64,000 bases of DNA from Streptomyces atroolivaceus (GCF_000717025.1 NZ_JNXG01000002.1:868001-932000), one strand, 5' to 3'; numbered from the stretch's first letter, positions 33,932 through 42,644 are shown. Numbers and translations are program-made. The notes: generated by a model from the letters alone, not told the origin.

Positions 33932-35344
33932 CTACACGTCGACGGCCGCACCCTCGTCGGCGCCGTCCTCGTCCGGTTCGGGTTCCGGCAGGAACCCCGG
34001 CAGCCAGGACTCGAGTTCGTCCCGCAGACGGACGGTCGCGCCCAGCTGGCACAGCACACCGATCGTGCTCAGCGTCACGCGGTGTATCAGCAGATAGGAC
34101 GGGGGCAGATTCAGCTGCTTGCCCAACTGGTGTGCCGGGGAACGCGGATCAGCTATTCGCGCGGCCTGGCTGCGCAGCCAGGCACGGCTGAAGGTGAACT
34201 CGTCCACCTGCGCGGGCTCGATGATGGGAAGCAGGTATTCGAGCACGGCGTCCGGTTCGAGGTCGATCGAATCCCTGACGAAGCCGGCCTCCCGCAGCAT
34301 GGCGTACACGGCGTCGGCGTCCCCGTCCAGTGTCATCCGCAGGGCGTCGCCGATGGTCCGGGGCAGGCCGCCGGGAAGCCGGTCGACCGTGCCGAAGTCC
34401 AGTACGCCCAGGCGCCACAGGCCGGAATCGCCTTCCTGCCCGTCCACGTCCGCGGCCGGCATGTCTGCCGGGGCGAGCAGCCGGAAGTTTCCCGGATGGG
34501 GATCCGCGTGCAGCAGACCGGTGCGCGCGGGCCCCGAGAACAGGAAACGCGCCAGCAGCTGGCCCGCCCGGTCCCGCTGCTCCGGCGTGCCGTCAGCGAT
34601 CACCTCGGACAACGGGGTTCCTTCTATCCACTCCGTCACCAGAACCTGTTCGGACTGATGGACCACACCCGGAATCACCACATCCGGATCGTTCTCGAAC
34701 TCCGCAGCGTGTTCGTGCTGCGCCTGGGCCTCGAGCTCGTAGTCCAGCTCCTCGGACACCCGGTCGCGCAGCTCCGTGATGAGTGGCTTGATGTCCATGC
34801 CGGGAACCAGCGGGCCGAACAGACGCGCGAAGCGGCTGAGTTGAGTGAGATCCGAGAGCAACGCCTCGCCTGCGCCCGGGTACTGGACCTTCACGGCGAC
34901 GTCGCGTCCGTCGTGCCACACCGCGCGGTGGACCTGCCCGATCGAGGCGGCGGCAGAGGGCCGGTCCTCGAACTCGGCGAACAGCTCACGCCAGTCCTCT
35001 CCGAGCCGCTCCGCCAGCACCGCGTGGACCGTGCGGGTCGGCATGGGCGGGGCCGCCTCCTGAAGCTTGGTAAGTGCCGCCCGGTAGGGGCCCGCGACGT
35101 CTTCGGGGAGTGCGGACTCGAAGACGGACAGCGCCTGCCCCAGCTTCATGGCGCCGCCCTTCAACTCGCCGAGCACTTTGAAGAGCTGATCAGCCGTGCG
35201 CTGCTGGACCTCGCGTGCCACGATCTCGGCGGACTTCCCGCCGATCCGCTTGCCCAGGCCCCATGTGGCACGGCCTGCGAAGCCGAGGGGCAGAGCTGCC
35301 AGCTTCGCGGTACGGGTGACCGCCTTCCTTGGAAGATCAGACAT
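33932..35344 (-). CDS. ABC1/UbiB/AarF family atypical kinase
   Basis: A 470-aa protein. The UbiB-specific KxGQ motif is at 67-70 (KLGQ), followed by the Ala-rich nucleotide loop AAASIGQVH (131-139), the VAVKVQ lysine at 152, the EELDYELEA helix, HADPHPGNF catalytic loop and VLDFGT. All catalytic positions are retained. Relatives are ATPases or kinases linked to lipid/quinone metabolism. Short insert (DMPAADVDGQEGDSGLW) after the catalytic loop. ATG 35344 is favoured because it gives the usual N-terminal helix. The ThiF-like gene lies 64 bp upstream on the same strand and may be co-transcribed. Confidence 0.9.
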   Translation of the reverse strand: MSDLPRKAVTRTAKLAALPLGFAGRATWGLGKRIGGKSAEIVAREVQQRTADQLFKVLGELKGGAMKLGQALSVFESALPEDVAGPYRAALTKLQEAAPPMPTRTVHAVLAERLGEDWRELFAEFEDRPSAAASIGQVHRAVWHDGRDVAVKVQYPGAGEALLSDLTQLSRFARLFGPLVPGMDIKPLITELRDRVSEELDYELEAQAQHEHAAEFENDPDVVIPGVVHQSEQVLVTEWIEGTPLSEVIADGTPEQRDRAGQLLARFLFSGPARTGLLHADPHPGNFRLLAPADMPAADVDGQEGDSGLWRLGVLDFGTVDRLPGGLPRTIGDALRMTLDGDADAVYAMLREAGFVRDSIDLEPDAVLEYLLPIIEPAQVDEFTFSRAWLRSQAARIADPRSPAHQLGKQLNLPPSYLLIHRVTLSTIGVLCQLGATVRLRDELESWLPGFLPEPEPDEDGADEGAAVDV

Positions 35345-35408
35345 GTGCCCCTCCAGTTCCCGGACCGCCGTGCCGCGTGCGTATCCGGCTCCGCTCCGTC
35401 GGCGGCGG

Positions 35409-36554
35409 TCACCCCGCCATTGTGTCCTGCGGGGCGCCGGCCGCGGAGGTGAGCTCCGCCTCAGTGTGCCCGGCGGCACCGCAGGGGCAGTCGAGGTGCG
35501 GGCCCAGGCGTTCCGACCGCCAGTCCAGGAGAGGCATGGCGGCCTCCCATCGTGCACCCGTGCTGGCGGGGAGCTCTCCGTCGAGAAAGGACAGCGCGTG
35601 GGCCGAGGCAAGGCCGGCCACCGCTGTCGCCAGACCCAGATCGCAGGCCTGCACATGAGCACGCCGGCCCGACCTCCACTGCGCGAGCATCCGAGGCCAC
35701 TGGGGGTCCCCGTCCGCCCGCCGCAGCGCAAGGCAGCCCGCACAGCCGGTGCCCCCGGGCAGCACCAACGGCCCTACCACTCCGGTGGCTTCGATCACGC
35801 CCGCATAGAGATGCGGCGTACCCGAAGCGATCCACGGGGCGGCGGTGTCCGGATCGGGGGCGTAGACGGAGAGTCCGTCCCTGGGGGCCACCACGACCAG
35901 GGACAACGCGGGTTCGCAGCCCCCCGGAGCCGCGCCGGCCCCGCCCGGACGTGGAGGCCCGCCGACCGCGGACCTGCGCACCAGCTGCCGGGCCGCCGTG
36001 TCCCGGCGTTCCCCGACCGAGGAAGAAGGGAGTCCGCCCGGTGCCACGTCCCAGGGTTCGGCGCGACCCCCGTCGAGCACTTCGACGTGACCCACCCCTG
36101 ACCCGGACAGCACTGCGGCGATGGCCGCTCCGACCCTCCCCGCGCCGCGCACCTGCACCCGTGTCGCGCGCCGTGCCGCAAGCCTGCGCAGCCCGCTGCC
36201 CGGAGCCGGATGGACCACGGAGAGGGCCGCCGCGTCCGGCCGCTGCCGCTCCAGGGTCTCGGCGTGGCGGCGTAAGGCGTCGGCCTCCGGGCCGCCCGCG
36301 TCGGAATCGTCCAGCAGGCCGGCTTCCATAAGGCGCGATACCAGAATGTCCACGTGGCGGTCCGACAGGTCCAGGGCCCTGGCCTCTTCGCGGAGCAGAG
36401 GAAGTCCGCGTGTTCCGTCCAGCAGTTCCAGAAAGGTGCCGGTGGCGATATCCATCGGCCCCAGCGTTACCGCGTGCGCGGGTGTCACACCGAATTGCAC
36501 GGTGTTCCGTCCACGCCAGGCCCGGCGGAGCGCGGGCTTCAGCATCGGGTGCAT
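35409..36554 (-). CDS. Orphan ThiF/MoeB-like protein with N-terminal winged-helix-type domain
   Basis: A 381-aa protein from ATG 36554, chosen because GGGAGAA precedes it; ATG 36599 is possible. Residues 1-100 (HPMLKPALRRAWRGRNTVQF ... LDLSDRHVDILVSRLMEAGLLDD) look like the helical/winged-helix peptide-recognition region of the Ocin-ThiF proteins in azole-RiPP clusters. The middle has a Rossmann loop RGAGRVGAAIAAVLSGSGVG, and the C-terminal part has CAGCLALRR and CPCG zinc cysteines. The adenylation residues of true E1-like enzymes are not obvious, so it may be a binding protein rather than an enzyme. No precursor peptide or YcaO gene lies nearby. Confidence 0.75.
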   Translation of the reverse strand: MHPMLKPALRRAWRGRNTVQFGVTPAHAVTLGPMDIATGTFLELLDGTRGLPLLREEARALDLSDRHVDILVSRLMEAGLLDDSDAGGPEADALRRHAETLERQRPDAAALSVVHPAPGSGLRRLAARRATRVQVRGAGRVGAAIAAVLSGSGVGHVEVLDGGRAEPWDVAPGGLPSSSVGERRDTAARQLVRRSAVGGPPRPGGAGAAPGGCEPALSLVVVAPRDGLSVYAPDPDTAAPWIASGTPHLYAGVIEATGVVGPLVLPGGTGCAGCLALRRADGDPQWPRMLAQWRSGRRAHVQACDLGLATAVAGLASAHALSFLDGELPASTGARWEAAMPLLDWRSERLGPHLDCPCGAAGHTEAELTSAAGAPQDTMAG

Positions 36555-36623
36555 GACTTCTCCCAGGTCGGTGTCGGTGGATCCGTTGCCAGAATGCAAC
36601 GTGGCGGCGGAACGGGCCGAAAG

Positions 36624-36632
36624 TTATCCACA
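36624..36632 (+). promoter_or_regulatory. DnaA-box-like 9-mer
   Basis: TTATCCACA in the 182-bp region between the divergent ThiF-like and metallopeptidase genes. Matches the bacterial DnaA box exactly; solitary, so its role is uncertain. Confidence 0.3.
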
Positions 36633-36736
36633 GGCTGGGGTATTAGTCGTTCAAATGGTGCGAGCCGAGAAGTGGATCAACGCCGAACCGTCGAGGAGGC
36701 GGGACTTCCCGCACCGCCAGCGGGTAACGTCGTGAC

Positions 36737-37360
36737 GTGCCCGCAGACTCCTCTCCCGGTCTTGCCGGGGAGACCCCCGCACGCAGCGCCTCACGCCGGC
36801 AGCGCGGCCCAGCCACCCGGCAGCCCCGCGCGTCGGTGACGAGCGCGGTCGAGGTCCGCAGGAGCACCCGGCGCAACAGGACGGTCTCCGCGTACCGGGA
36901 GGGCGATCGCACGATCGTGCTGATCCCTGCCCGGATGTCGGAGGCCGAGGAACAGCGCTGGGTCGGCGTGATGCTCGACAAGCTCGCCGCGCAGGAGAGC
37001 AGGCGCGTCATCGGGGACAGTGCGCTCGCCGATCGCGCCGAGCGGCTGTCCGGCCAGTATCTCGGGGGCCGGGCGCGGCCCGCCTCCGTGCGGTGGGTGA
37101 CCAATCAGAACACCCGCTGGGGCTCCTGCACCCCGGCCGAGGGCAGCATCCGCCTGTCGCACCGCCTGCAGGGTATGCCCGAGTACGTCCTCGACTACGT
37201 GCTCCTCCACGAGCTGGCCCATCTGCTGGTTCCGGGCCACGGGCCGCGCTTCTGGCGGCTCCTGGAGGCGTACCCCCGTACCGAGCGTGCGCGCGGCTAC
37301 CTCGAAGGAGTCGTGGCGGCCGACCGGCTTCCGCATCTGCCTGCCGCACGCGAAGAGTGA
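36737..37360 (+). CDS. YgjP/SprT-like zinc metallopeptidase (DUF45, M48-like)
   Basis: A 207-aa protein from GTG 36737. HELAH at 158-162 with the third ligand His168 in VPGHGPRFW is the YgjP/DUF45 motif; TRWGSCTPAEGSIRLS upstream is also characteristic. The first ~45 residues are Arg/Ser-rich and variable. No signal peptide, so it acts in the cytoplasm. Its substrate is unknown; relatives are often linked to restriction-modification or to quality control. Divergent from the ThiF-like gene. The TerD-AIM24 operon starts 106 bp downstream. Confidence 0.88.
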   Translation: MPADSSPGLAGETPARSASRRQRGPATRQPRASVTSAVEVRRSTRRNRTVSAYREGDRTIVLIPARMSEAEEQRWVGVMLDKLAAQESRRVIGDSALADRAERLSGQYLGGRARPASVRWVTNQNTRWGSCTPAEGSIRLSHRLQGMPEYVLDYVLLHELAHLLVPGHGPRFWRLLEAYPRTERARGYLEGVVAADRLPHLPAAREE

Positions 37361-37365
37361 CGTCA

Positions 37366-37398
37366 CCGGTTCTGTACCGGCTCTGTACCGGCTTGGCT
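37366..37398 (+). repeat. 11-bp tandem repeat overlapping the terD operon promoter
   Basis: CCGG[T/C]TCTGTA occurs at 37366-37376 and 37377-37387, and CCGGCTTGG continues at 37388. The period is one helical turn and the array abuts a plausible -35 (TTGGCT, 37393-37398), so it looks like an activator or repressor site. Confidence 0.5.
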
Positions 37399-37423
37399 CA
37401 TTGTCGTCGTTTGCGGTTAGCCT
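37393..37423 (+). promoter_or_regulatory. Possible promoter of TerD-AIM24 operon
   Basis: TTGGCT (37393-37398) and TTAGCC/TAGCCT (37417-37423) with 18-19 bp spacing, 44 bp before the ATG. Confidence 0.45.
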
Positions 37424-37466
37424 GACGCGACGCATTCACCTTCGGGATGGGGGACGGTCGTTACGC

Positions 37467-39113
37467 ATGGCCAGGGAATTTCAGCGCGGCCACAAGGCCA
37501 AGATCAGTGATCTCACGTCAGGGACGGATCTGTACGTAGGTGTGCAGATCGCCGGCCCGGGCCTGACGTTCGACATCAGCTGCTTCGGTCTCGACGCCAA
37601 CGAGCAGCTCTCCGACGACCGGTATTTCATCTTCTTCAACCAGCCGAAATCGCCTGAGGAGTCCATTCAGCTTCTCGGCGCCCAGGCCGGTGACACCGAG
37701 TCGTTCCGCGTCACCCTCGACCGTATTCCGGCGAACATCCACAAGCTGTCCTTCACCGCTACTCTCGACGGTGCCGGGCAGATGTCCCAGGTCGGTCCCG
37801 GATACATCAGGATCGTGGCGGGCGGCGAGGAAGTGGTGAAGTACGCCTTCACCGGTTCGGAGTTCACCACCGAGCGCGCGGTCATGCTCGGCGACTTCTA
37901 CCTCAAGGACGTCTGGCGGTTCGCAGCGGTCGGCCAGGGCTTCGACGGCGGGCTCGACGCGCTGCTCAAGAACTTCGGCGGTGAAGTCGCCGAGGAAGCT
38001 GCCGCCGAACCGCCCCAGGGTGCAGCGCCCTCGTTCGCGCCGCCTGCCCAGGCTTCAGCGCCTCCGGCCTTCGGTGCTCCCGCCGCCCCCCAGGCGCCGC
38101 AGCCCGCACCGGCATTCGGTGCGCCGGCTCCCGCGCCGCAGCAGCCGATGCATGCCGCGCCGACCATCGCGGCACCAGTGGCACCGGCGCCGCAGGCACC
38201 CGCTCCGTATGGTCAGCCGCCCCAGCAGCCGCAGTTCGGACAGGTCCCCGGCCAGGGCGCTCCGCCCGCCGCCCCGCCCTACGGACAGCAGTCCCCGGCC
38301 GTCCCGACCTTCGGCCAGCAGCCCCCGGCCCCGCCGTACGGACAGCAGCCTCCCGCCGCCGCCCCGCCCTTCGGTCAGCAGGCTCCGCCGCCGTTCGGTC
38401 AGCAGCCGCCAGGCATGCCGCAGGGCGTACCGCAAGGTGTTCCGGCGGGCGGCGCGGGCCTGCAGGCCGCTCTGCAGCCCTACAAGGAAGCGGCCACCGG
38501 ACAGCGCTGGACCTCCCAGAACCAGCAGCTCATGCGGGTGGACCTCACGATGGGCGGAATGCCGGTGCTGGCCCGTCAGGGCAGCATGGTCATGTACCAG
38601 GGCAAGGTCGACTTCGGTTACAAGGGTGCCGGTTTCGCGGGCCGCATGGTCGGCAACGCGACCGGTCAGGAAATGCAGCTGATGCGCTGCACCGGCCGTG
38701 GCCAGGTCTTCCTCGCCGAGGAAGGGGCGCATCTGCATCCCATCGAGCTGCAGGGCGACGGCATCTGCGTCTCCGCCGAGAGCGTCCTCGCCTTCGACGA
38801 GTCCCTGCAGTACGAGGTCCGCAGGATCGAGGGGCACGGGATCCCCGGTGGAGCCCTGTTCACCATGCTGTTCCAGGGCACCGGCACGGTCGTCGTCAAG
38901 ACCCACGGCGTGCCGGTCGTGCTTCCGGTCACGCCGACCACCTTCGCCGACTGCAACGCCGTGGTGGCCTGGTCGTCCGCGTCCCAGGTGATCATCTCCA
39001 GCCAGGTCCGGCTGCGCCGCAACGCGTACCCGGGGCACAGCGGGGAGACCGTGAACCTCCAGTTCCGGGGAGCACCCGGAAACTTCATCGTCGTCCAGCC
39101 CTACGAGGTCTGA
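37467..39113 (+). CDS. TerD-AIM24 fusion protein
   Basis: A 548-aa protein. Residues 1-180 are a TerD domain (FDISCFGLDANEQLSDDRYFIFF-type calcium-binding region, KYAFTGSEFTTERAVMLG). Residues ~180-330 are a Pro/Gln/Ala-rich linker with repeated PPYGQQ and PFGQQ motifs. Residues ~335-548 are an AIM24-type beta-rich domain (MLRRCTGRGQVFLAEE-like region, GHGIPGGALFTMLFQGTG). TerD proteins bind calcium and act in tellurite, phage and membrane-stress responses; AIM24 domains associate with membranes. Fusion suggests a stress-sensing scaffold. ATG 37467 gives the conserved TerD opening. First gene of a three-gene set. Confidence 0.88.
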   Translation: MAREFQRGHKAKISDLTSGTDLYVGVQIAGPGLTFDISCFGLDANEQLSDDRYFIFFNQPKSPEESIQLLGAQAGDTESFRVTLDRIPANIHKLSFTATLDGAGQMSQVGPGYIRIVAGGEEVVKYAFTGSEFTTERAVMLGDFYLKDVWRFAAVGQGFDGGLDALLKNFGGEVAEEAAAEPPQGAAPSFAPPAQASAPPAFGAPAAPQAPQPAPAFGAPAPAPQQPMHAAPTIAAPVAPAPQAPAPYGQPPQQPQFGQVPGQGAPPAAPPYGQQSPAVPTFGQQPPAPPYGQQPPAAAPPFGQQAPPPFGQQPPGMPQGVPQGVPAGGAGLQAALQPYKEAATGQRWTSQNQQLMRVDLTMGGMPVLARQGSMVMYQGKVDFGYKGAGFAGRMVGNATGQEMQLMRCTGRGQVFLAEEGAHLHPIELQGDGICVSAESVLAFDESLQYEVRRIEGHGIPGGALFTMLFQGTGTVVVKTHGVPVVLPVTPTTFADCNAVVAWSSASQVIISSQVRLRRNAYPGHSGETVNLQFRGAPGNFIVVQPYEV

Positions 39114-39124
39114 GGGAGCCCGTC

Positions 39125-39805
39125 ATGAATCAGCAGCTCGCGGGCTTCGCCCCGACCCCCGTCACGGCCCGCATGGAGAACCACGGCCGCACGATGCTCA
39201 AGGTCGCCATGGCCACCGGCCAGGACCTCTACGCGCGGACCGGCTCGATGGTGGCCTACGAGGGCTTCATCCAGTACGAACCCAATCCGCCCGCCGTCCG
39301 TCAGATCGCCTCCCAGTGGATCAGCGGCGAGGGTGCGCCCCTGATGAAATGCGCCGGCGACGGACTGCTCTACCTCGCCGACTACGGCGCCGACGTGGTC
39401 GTGATCAACCTCGACAACGACTCGCTCTCGGTCAACGGCACCAACCTCCTGGCCTTCGACGGTCACCTCACCTGGGGCGTCGAGCGGGTCAAGGGCCTGG
39501 CCAAGTTCGCAGGTCAGGGCCTGTGGAACGTCGGGATCCAGGGCACGGGGTGGGTCGCCATCACCTCGCGCGGCACCCCGATCGTCGTCGACTGCGGCCG
39601 TGGTGAGGACGAGACGTTCGTCGACCCCGACGCTCTCGTCGCGTGGTCCCCGAACCTCAAGGTGAAGGGCAAGCGCAGCTTCAAGGCGGGCTCGCTCATC
39701 GGGCGGGGCAGCGGAGAGGCCTACCAGATGGCCTTCTCGGGCCAGGGCATCGTCGTCGTCCAGCCGAGCGAGGACAGTACCGACCGCCTCCGGGTCCGGA
39801 ACTGA
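39125..39805 (+). CDS. AIM24 family protein
   Basis: A 226-aa single-domain AIM24 protein starting 11 bp after the TerD fusion gene. Motifs shared with its neighbours: NHGRTMLKVAMATGQDLYAR start, LLYLADYGADVVV, GVERVKGLAKFAGQGLWN and the terminal GQGIVVVQPSED. It is a beta-rich protein of unknown biochemical role; mitochondrial relatives bind membranes. Position and tight spacing indicate co-translation with the TerD fusion. Confidence 0.88.
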   Translation: MNQQLAGFAPTPVTARMENHGRTMLKVAMATGQDLYARTGSMVAYEGFIQYEPNPPAVRQIASQWISGEGAPLMKCAGDGLLYLADYGADVVVINLDNDSLSVNGTNLLAFDGHLTWGVERVKGLAKFAGQGLWNVGIQGTGWVAITSRGTPIVVDCGRGEDETFVDPDALVAWSPNLKVKGKRSFKAGSLIGRGSGEAYQMAFSGQGIVVVQPSEDSTDRLRVRN

Positions 39806-39824
39806 GCGGGGGAAGAGACACATC

Positions 39825-40580
39825 ATGCAGAGTCCGCTTTTCAGCCACATCGAACAGCAGTCGCAGGACCGCTACACCGTCCAGAATCCGCAGCTCCTGC
39901 GGGTCTCGCTGACCGGACACGACGACGTCCTCGCCCGCAAGGGCGCCATGGTCGCCTACCAGGGGCTCATGGAGTTCGACGGGGAATACCAGTCGCAGAG
40001 CCAGCGCCGCGCCCGCAGGAACACGGGCGAGGGCCTCGACCTCATGCGCTGCTCGGGTCAGGGGACGGTCTTTCTGGCCAACCTCGCGCAGTACATCCAT
40101 GTGGTCGACGTCGATCACGAGGGCATGACGGTCGACAGCGCCTACGTCCTCGCGCTCGACTCGTCGCTGCACACCGAGGTCATCGCGGTCGACAGCCAGC
40201 ACGGGGTCTCCGGCACCGGCAAGTACCAGCTCAGCATCTCGGGGAACGGCAAGGTCGCGCTGATGACCTCGGGCCAGCCGCTGATGATGCAGGTCACCCC
40301 GGACAAGTACGTCAATGTCGATGCCGACGCGATCGTCGCCTGGTCGAGCGGGCTCAGGGTGCAGATGCAGGCCCAGACCCACTCCACAGGCGTGCTGCGA
40401 CGCCGGGGCAACACGGGGGAGGGCTGGGAACTGAGTTTCCTCGGCCAGGGCTTCGCCCTCGTCCAGCCGAGCGAGGTGATGCCGCCGCAGAACGCCCAGA
40501 TCGGGCAGGGCGCCGCGGCCCAGTTCGGTGTGGGGCAGCACGGCGCTCACAGCCAGAACCAGAACAACGCCTGGAACTGA
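39825..40580 (+). CDS. AIM24 family protein
   Basis: A 251-aa AIM24 paralogue, 19 bp after the previous one, with GGGGGAAGAGA-like ribosome-binding site upstream. Shared elements are RCSGQGTVFLANLAQYI-like, VSGTGKYQLSISGNGKVAL and GQGFALVQPSE. The last ~20 residues are Gln/Asn/Ala-rich. With two neighbours it gives three AIM24 domains in one operon, which may form a hetero-oligomer. Ends at a strong bidirectional terminator. Confidence 0.88.
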   Translation: MQSPLFSHIEQQSQDRYTVQNPQLLRVSLTGHDDVLARKGAMVAYQGLMEFDGEYQSQSQRRARRNTGEGLDLMRCSGQGTVFLANLAQYIHVVDVDHEGMTVDSAYVLALDSSLHTEVIAVDSQHGVSGTGKYQLSISGNGKVALMTSGQPLMMQVTPDKYVNVDADAIVAWSSGLRVQMQAQTHSTGVLRRRGNTGEGWELSFLGQGFALVQPSEVMPPQNAQIGQGAAAQFGVGQHGAHSQNQNNAWN

Positions 40581-40608
40581 GCCGCTCCCGTGTCAGGCGG
40601 GCGTCGGC

Positions 40609-40645
40609 GGTGAGGGGCGGTTCCCCGCGGGAACCGCCCCTCACC
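40609..40645. terminator. Bidirectional hairpin terminator
   Basis: 17-bp perfect stem (40609-40625 with 40629-40645) and 3-nt loop between the convergent AIM24 and NUDIX genes. Confidence 0.82.
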
Positions 40646-40650
40646 GGTGT

Positions 40651-41196
40651 TCAGCGGCCTTGGTCCAGCCGTGCGCGGGTGTCCTCCAGCAGCCGTCCGA
40701 CCGAGGCGTCCGCCACACCCGCCACCTCGTCGTAGGGGAACCAGCGCAGATCGAGGGACTCGTCGCTGATCTGCTCCACCGCCCCGGCCGTCGCCGTCGC
40801 CGCATACTGCACATCGAGGTGCCAGTGGCAGGGCGCCGGAATCGGGTGCCGGTCCAGCCGCACCGGCCCGCCGGGCAGCAGGGTGAGGCCGGAGATCCCC
40901 GACTCCTCCGTCGCCTCGCGCAGGGCAGCCGCCGCCAGGGTGGTGTCCTGGGGCTCGCAGTGACCGCCCATCTGCAGCCACATCCGCAGCTTCCTGTGCA
41001 GGGTCAGCAGGACCCTGCCCCTCTCCGGGTCGACCACCAGTGCGCTGGCCGTCAGATGCCCGGCTCCGCACCGCTTCCACATGCCGTCGGGGTGCCCGGC
41101 CAGATGCTCCAGGTACGCCAGGCGCAGCTCCGCCTGCTGGGCGTCAGCCCCGTCGTAACCCCGGAGCACCGAAACGGCGTCTTCATGCAGGCTCAC
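40651..41196 (-). CDS. NUDIX hydrolase
   Basis: A 181-aa Nudix protein. The box reads GGHCEPQDTTLAAAALREAT then EESGI: the first Glu of the standard motif is Asp and there is one extra residue before REA, a variant I recall from actinobacterial Nudix proteins. Conserved LTASALVVDPERGRVLLTLHRKL precedes it. It likely hydrolyses a nucleoside diphosphate derivative; the substrate cannot be told. GTG start overlaps the stop of the upstream zincin-like gene by four bases, so the two are translationally coupled. Confidence 0.88.
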   Translation of the reverse strand: MSLHEDAVSVLRGYDGADAQQAELRLAYLEHLAGHPDGMWKRCGAGHLTASALVVDPERGRVLLTLHRKLRMWLQMGGHCEPQDTTLAAAALREATEESGISGLTLLPGGPVRLDRHPIPAPCHWHLDVQYAATATAGAVEQISDESLDLRWFPYDEVAGVADASVGRLLEDTRARLDQGR

Positions 41197-42644
41197 CGGC
41201 CGGTGTCGTCCTTGCCGTCGCTCTTCGGGCCGTCGTCCCCGGGCCCGTCCTTGCCCTCGTCCTCGGAGGCAGGCTTCTGCGGGCCCTTCGCCGCCTCGCC
41301 GAGCATCTTGTCGAGCTCGGAGAAGTCCAGCTGCTCGTGGTGGACGAATCCGTCCGGGTCGTCCAGGTCCTGGGCCGTCGGCAGCATGTCAGGGTGCTCC
41401 CACAGGCCGTCACGGCCGTCGACGCCCCGGGCGTCCGTGAGCGAGGCCCACAGTCGAGAGGCGTCCCGCAGCCTGCGCGGCCGCAGCTGGAGTCCGATCA
41501 GCGTGGCGAAGGTCTGTTCGGCGGGACCGCCGGAGGCCCGGCGCCTGCGCATGGTCTCGCGCAGCGCGTCCGCGGAGGTCAGCCGGGACCTGGCGGCCTC
41601 GTGCACCACCGCGTCCACCCAGCCCTCGACGAGGGCGAGAGCGGTCTCCAGGCGGGCCAGCGACGCCTTCTGCTCGGGGGTGTCCTCAGGCTGGAACATG
41701 CCCTGCTGAAGAGCGTCCTGCAGCTGCTCGGGCTGCGAGGGGTCGAACTGGCCGACGACATCCTCGAGCTTGCTGGTGTCGACCTTGATGCCACGCGCAT
41801 ACGCCTCGACAGCGCCGAACAGGTGCGAGCGCAGCCACGGAACGTGGGCGAAGAGCCGCTGGTGGGCCGCCTCGCGCAGCGCCAGATACAGCCGCACCTC
41901 GTCCTGCGGCACGCTCAGGTCCTTGCCGAACCGCTCGACGTTCAGCGGAAGCAGCGCGGCCTTGCCCGCGGGCGCCAGCGGGAGGCCGATGTCGGTGGAG
42001 CCGACGACCTCACCGGCGAGCACGCCCACGGCCTGCCCGATCTGCTGGCCGAACATGGCACCGCCCATGGACCGCATCATGCCGATCAGCGGGCCGGCCA
42101 TGGCCTGCATCTCCTCAGGCAGGACGTCGCCCATGGCCAGACCGACGCGCTCGGCCACCGGGTCCACCAGCTGCTGCCAGGCCGGCAGGGACGCCTCGAC
42201 CCACTCGGCGCGGCTCCAGGCGACCGTCGAGACGGAACCCGAGGGCAGCGACGTCACGCCGTCGAGCCAGAGGTCGGCGAGACGCAGCGCCTCGTCGACG
42301 GAGGACCGCTCCGCGGGGCCGACGCTGGCGTCCTTGCTGCCGTCCGTGGTGCCCTGCGAAACCGTCTGGCGGGCGATCTGCTTGGCCATGTCCCAGTTGA
42401 CCGGGCCGCCCTCGTAGCTCAGCATCTGGCCGAGCTGCTGGAAGGCCGCACCCAGGTCGTTCGGGTTCATCGAGCCGAACATCGCGGCGAACGGGTTGTC
42501 CCCGCCCGCGCCGGGCCCGAAGCCGAACGGGTTCGCCGGCCCGCCCGGGCCCTGCCCACCACCGGTGGGGTCCTTCTTCTTGCCTTCGTCGCCGTCTTCC
42601 GGCTCCTCCGGCGGAAAGCCGAATCCGAATGGGGTGTCACTCAC
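41193..42644 (-). CDS. Zincin-like protein (DUF2342 family, putative metalloprotease)
   Basis: A 483-aa protein with an N-terminal Gly/Pro/Phe-rich region (TPFGFGFPPEEPEDGDEGKK) and an all-helical core. The segment ALVEGWVDAVVHEAARSRL resembles the zincin motif of the DUF2342/TIGR03624 'putative hydrolase' family, but only HE is present and no second zinc-ligand His follows in HExxH position, so activity is doubtful. The C-terminus is acidic and disordered. GTG 42644. A recognised actinobacterial core family of unknown role. Coupled to the downstream NUDIX gene. Confidence 0.8.
   Translation of the reverse strand: MSDTPFGFGFPPEEPEDGDEGKKKDPTGGGQGPGGPANPFGFGPGAGGDNPFAAMFGSMNPNDLGAAFQQLGQMLSYEGGPVNWDMAKQIARQTVSQGTTDGSKDASVGPAERSSVDEALRLADLWLDGVTSLPSGSVSTVAWSRAEWVEASLPAWQQLVDPVAERVGLAMGDVLPEEMQAMAGPLIGMMRSMGGAMFGQQIGQAVGVLAGEVVGSTDIGLPLAPAGKAALLPLNVERFGKDLSVPQDEVRLYLALREAAHQRLFAHVPWLRSHLFGAVEAYARGIKVDTSKLEDVVGQFDPSQPEQLQDALQQGMFQPEDTPEQKASLARLETALALVEGWVDAVVHEAARSRLTSADALRETMRRRRASGGPAEQTFATLIGLQLRPRRLRDASRLWASLTDARGVDGRDGLWEHPDMLPTAQDLDDPDGFVHHEQLDFSELDKMLGEAAKGPQKPASEDEGKDGPGDDGPKSDGKDDTGR

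Noticed and set aside
35409..37360. RiPP biosynthetic cluster around the ThiF-like protein
   Set aside because: No YcaO, dehydrogenase, or short precursor ORF with a strong ribosome-binding site was found nearby.
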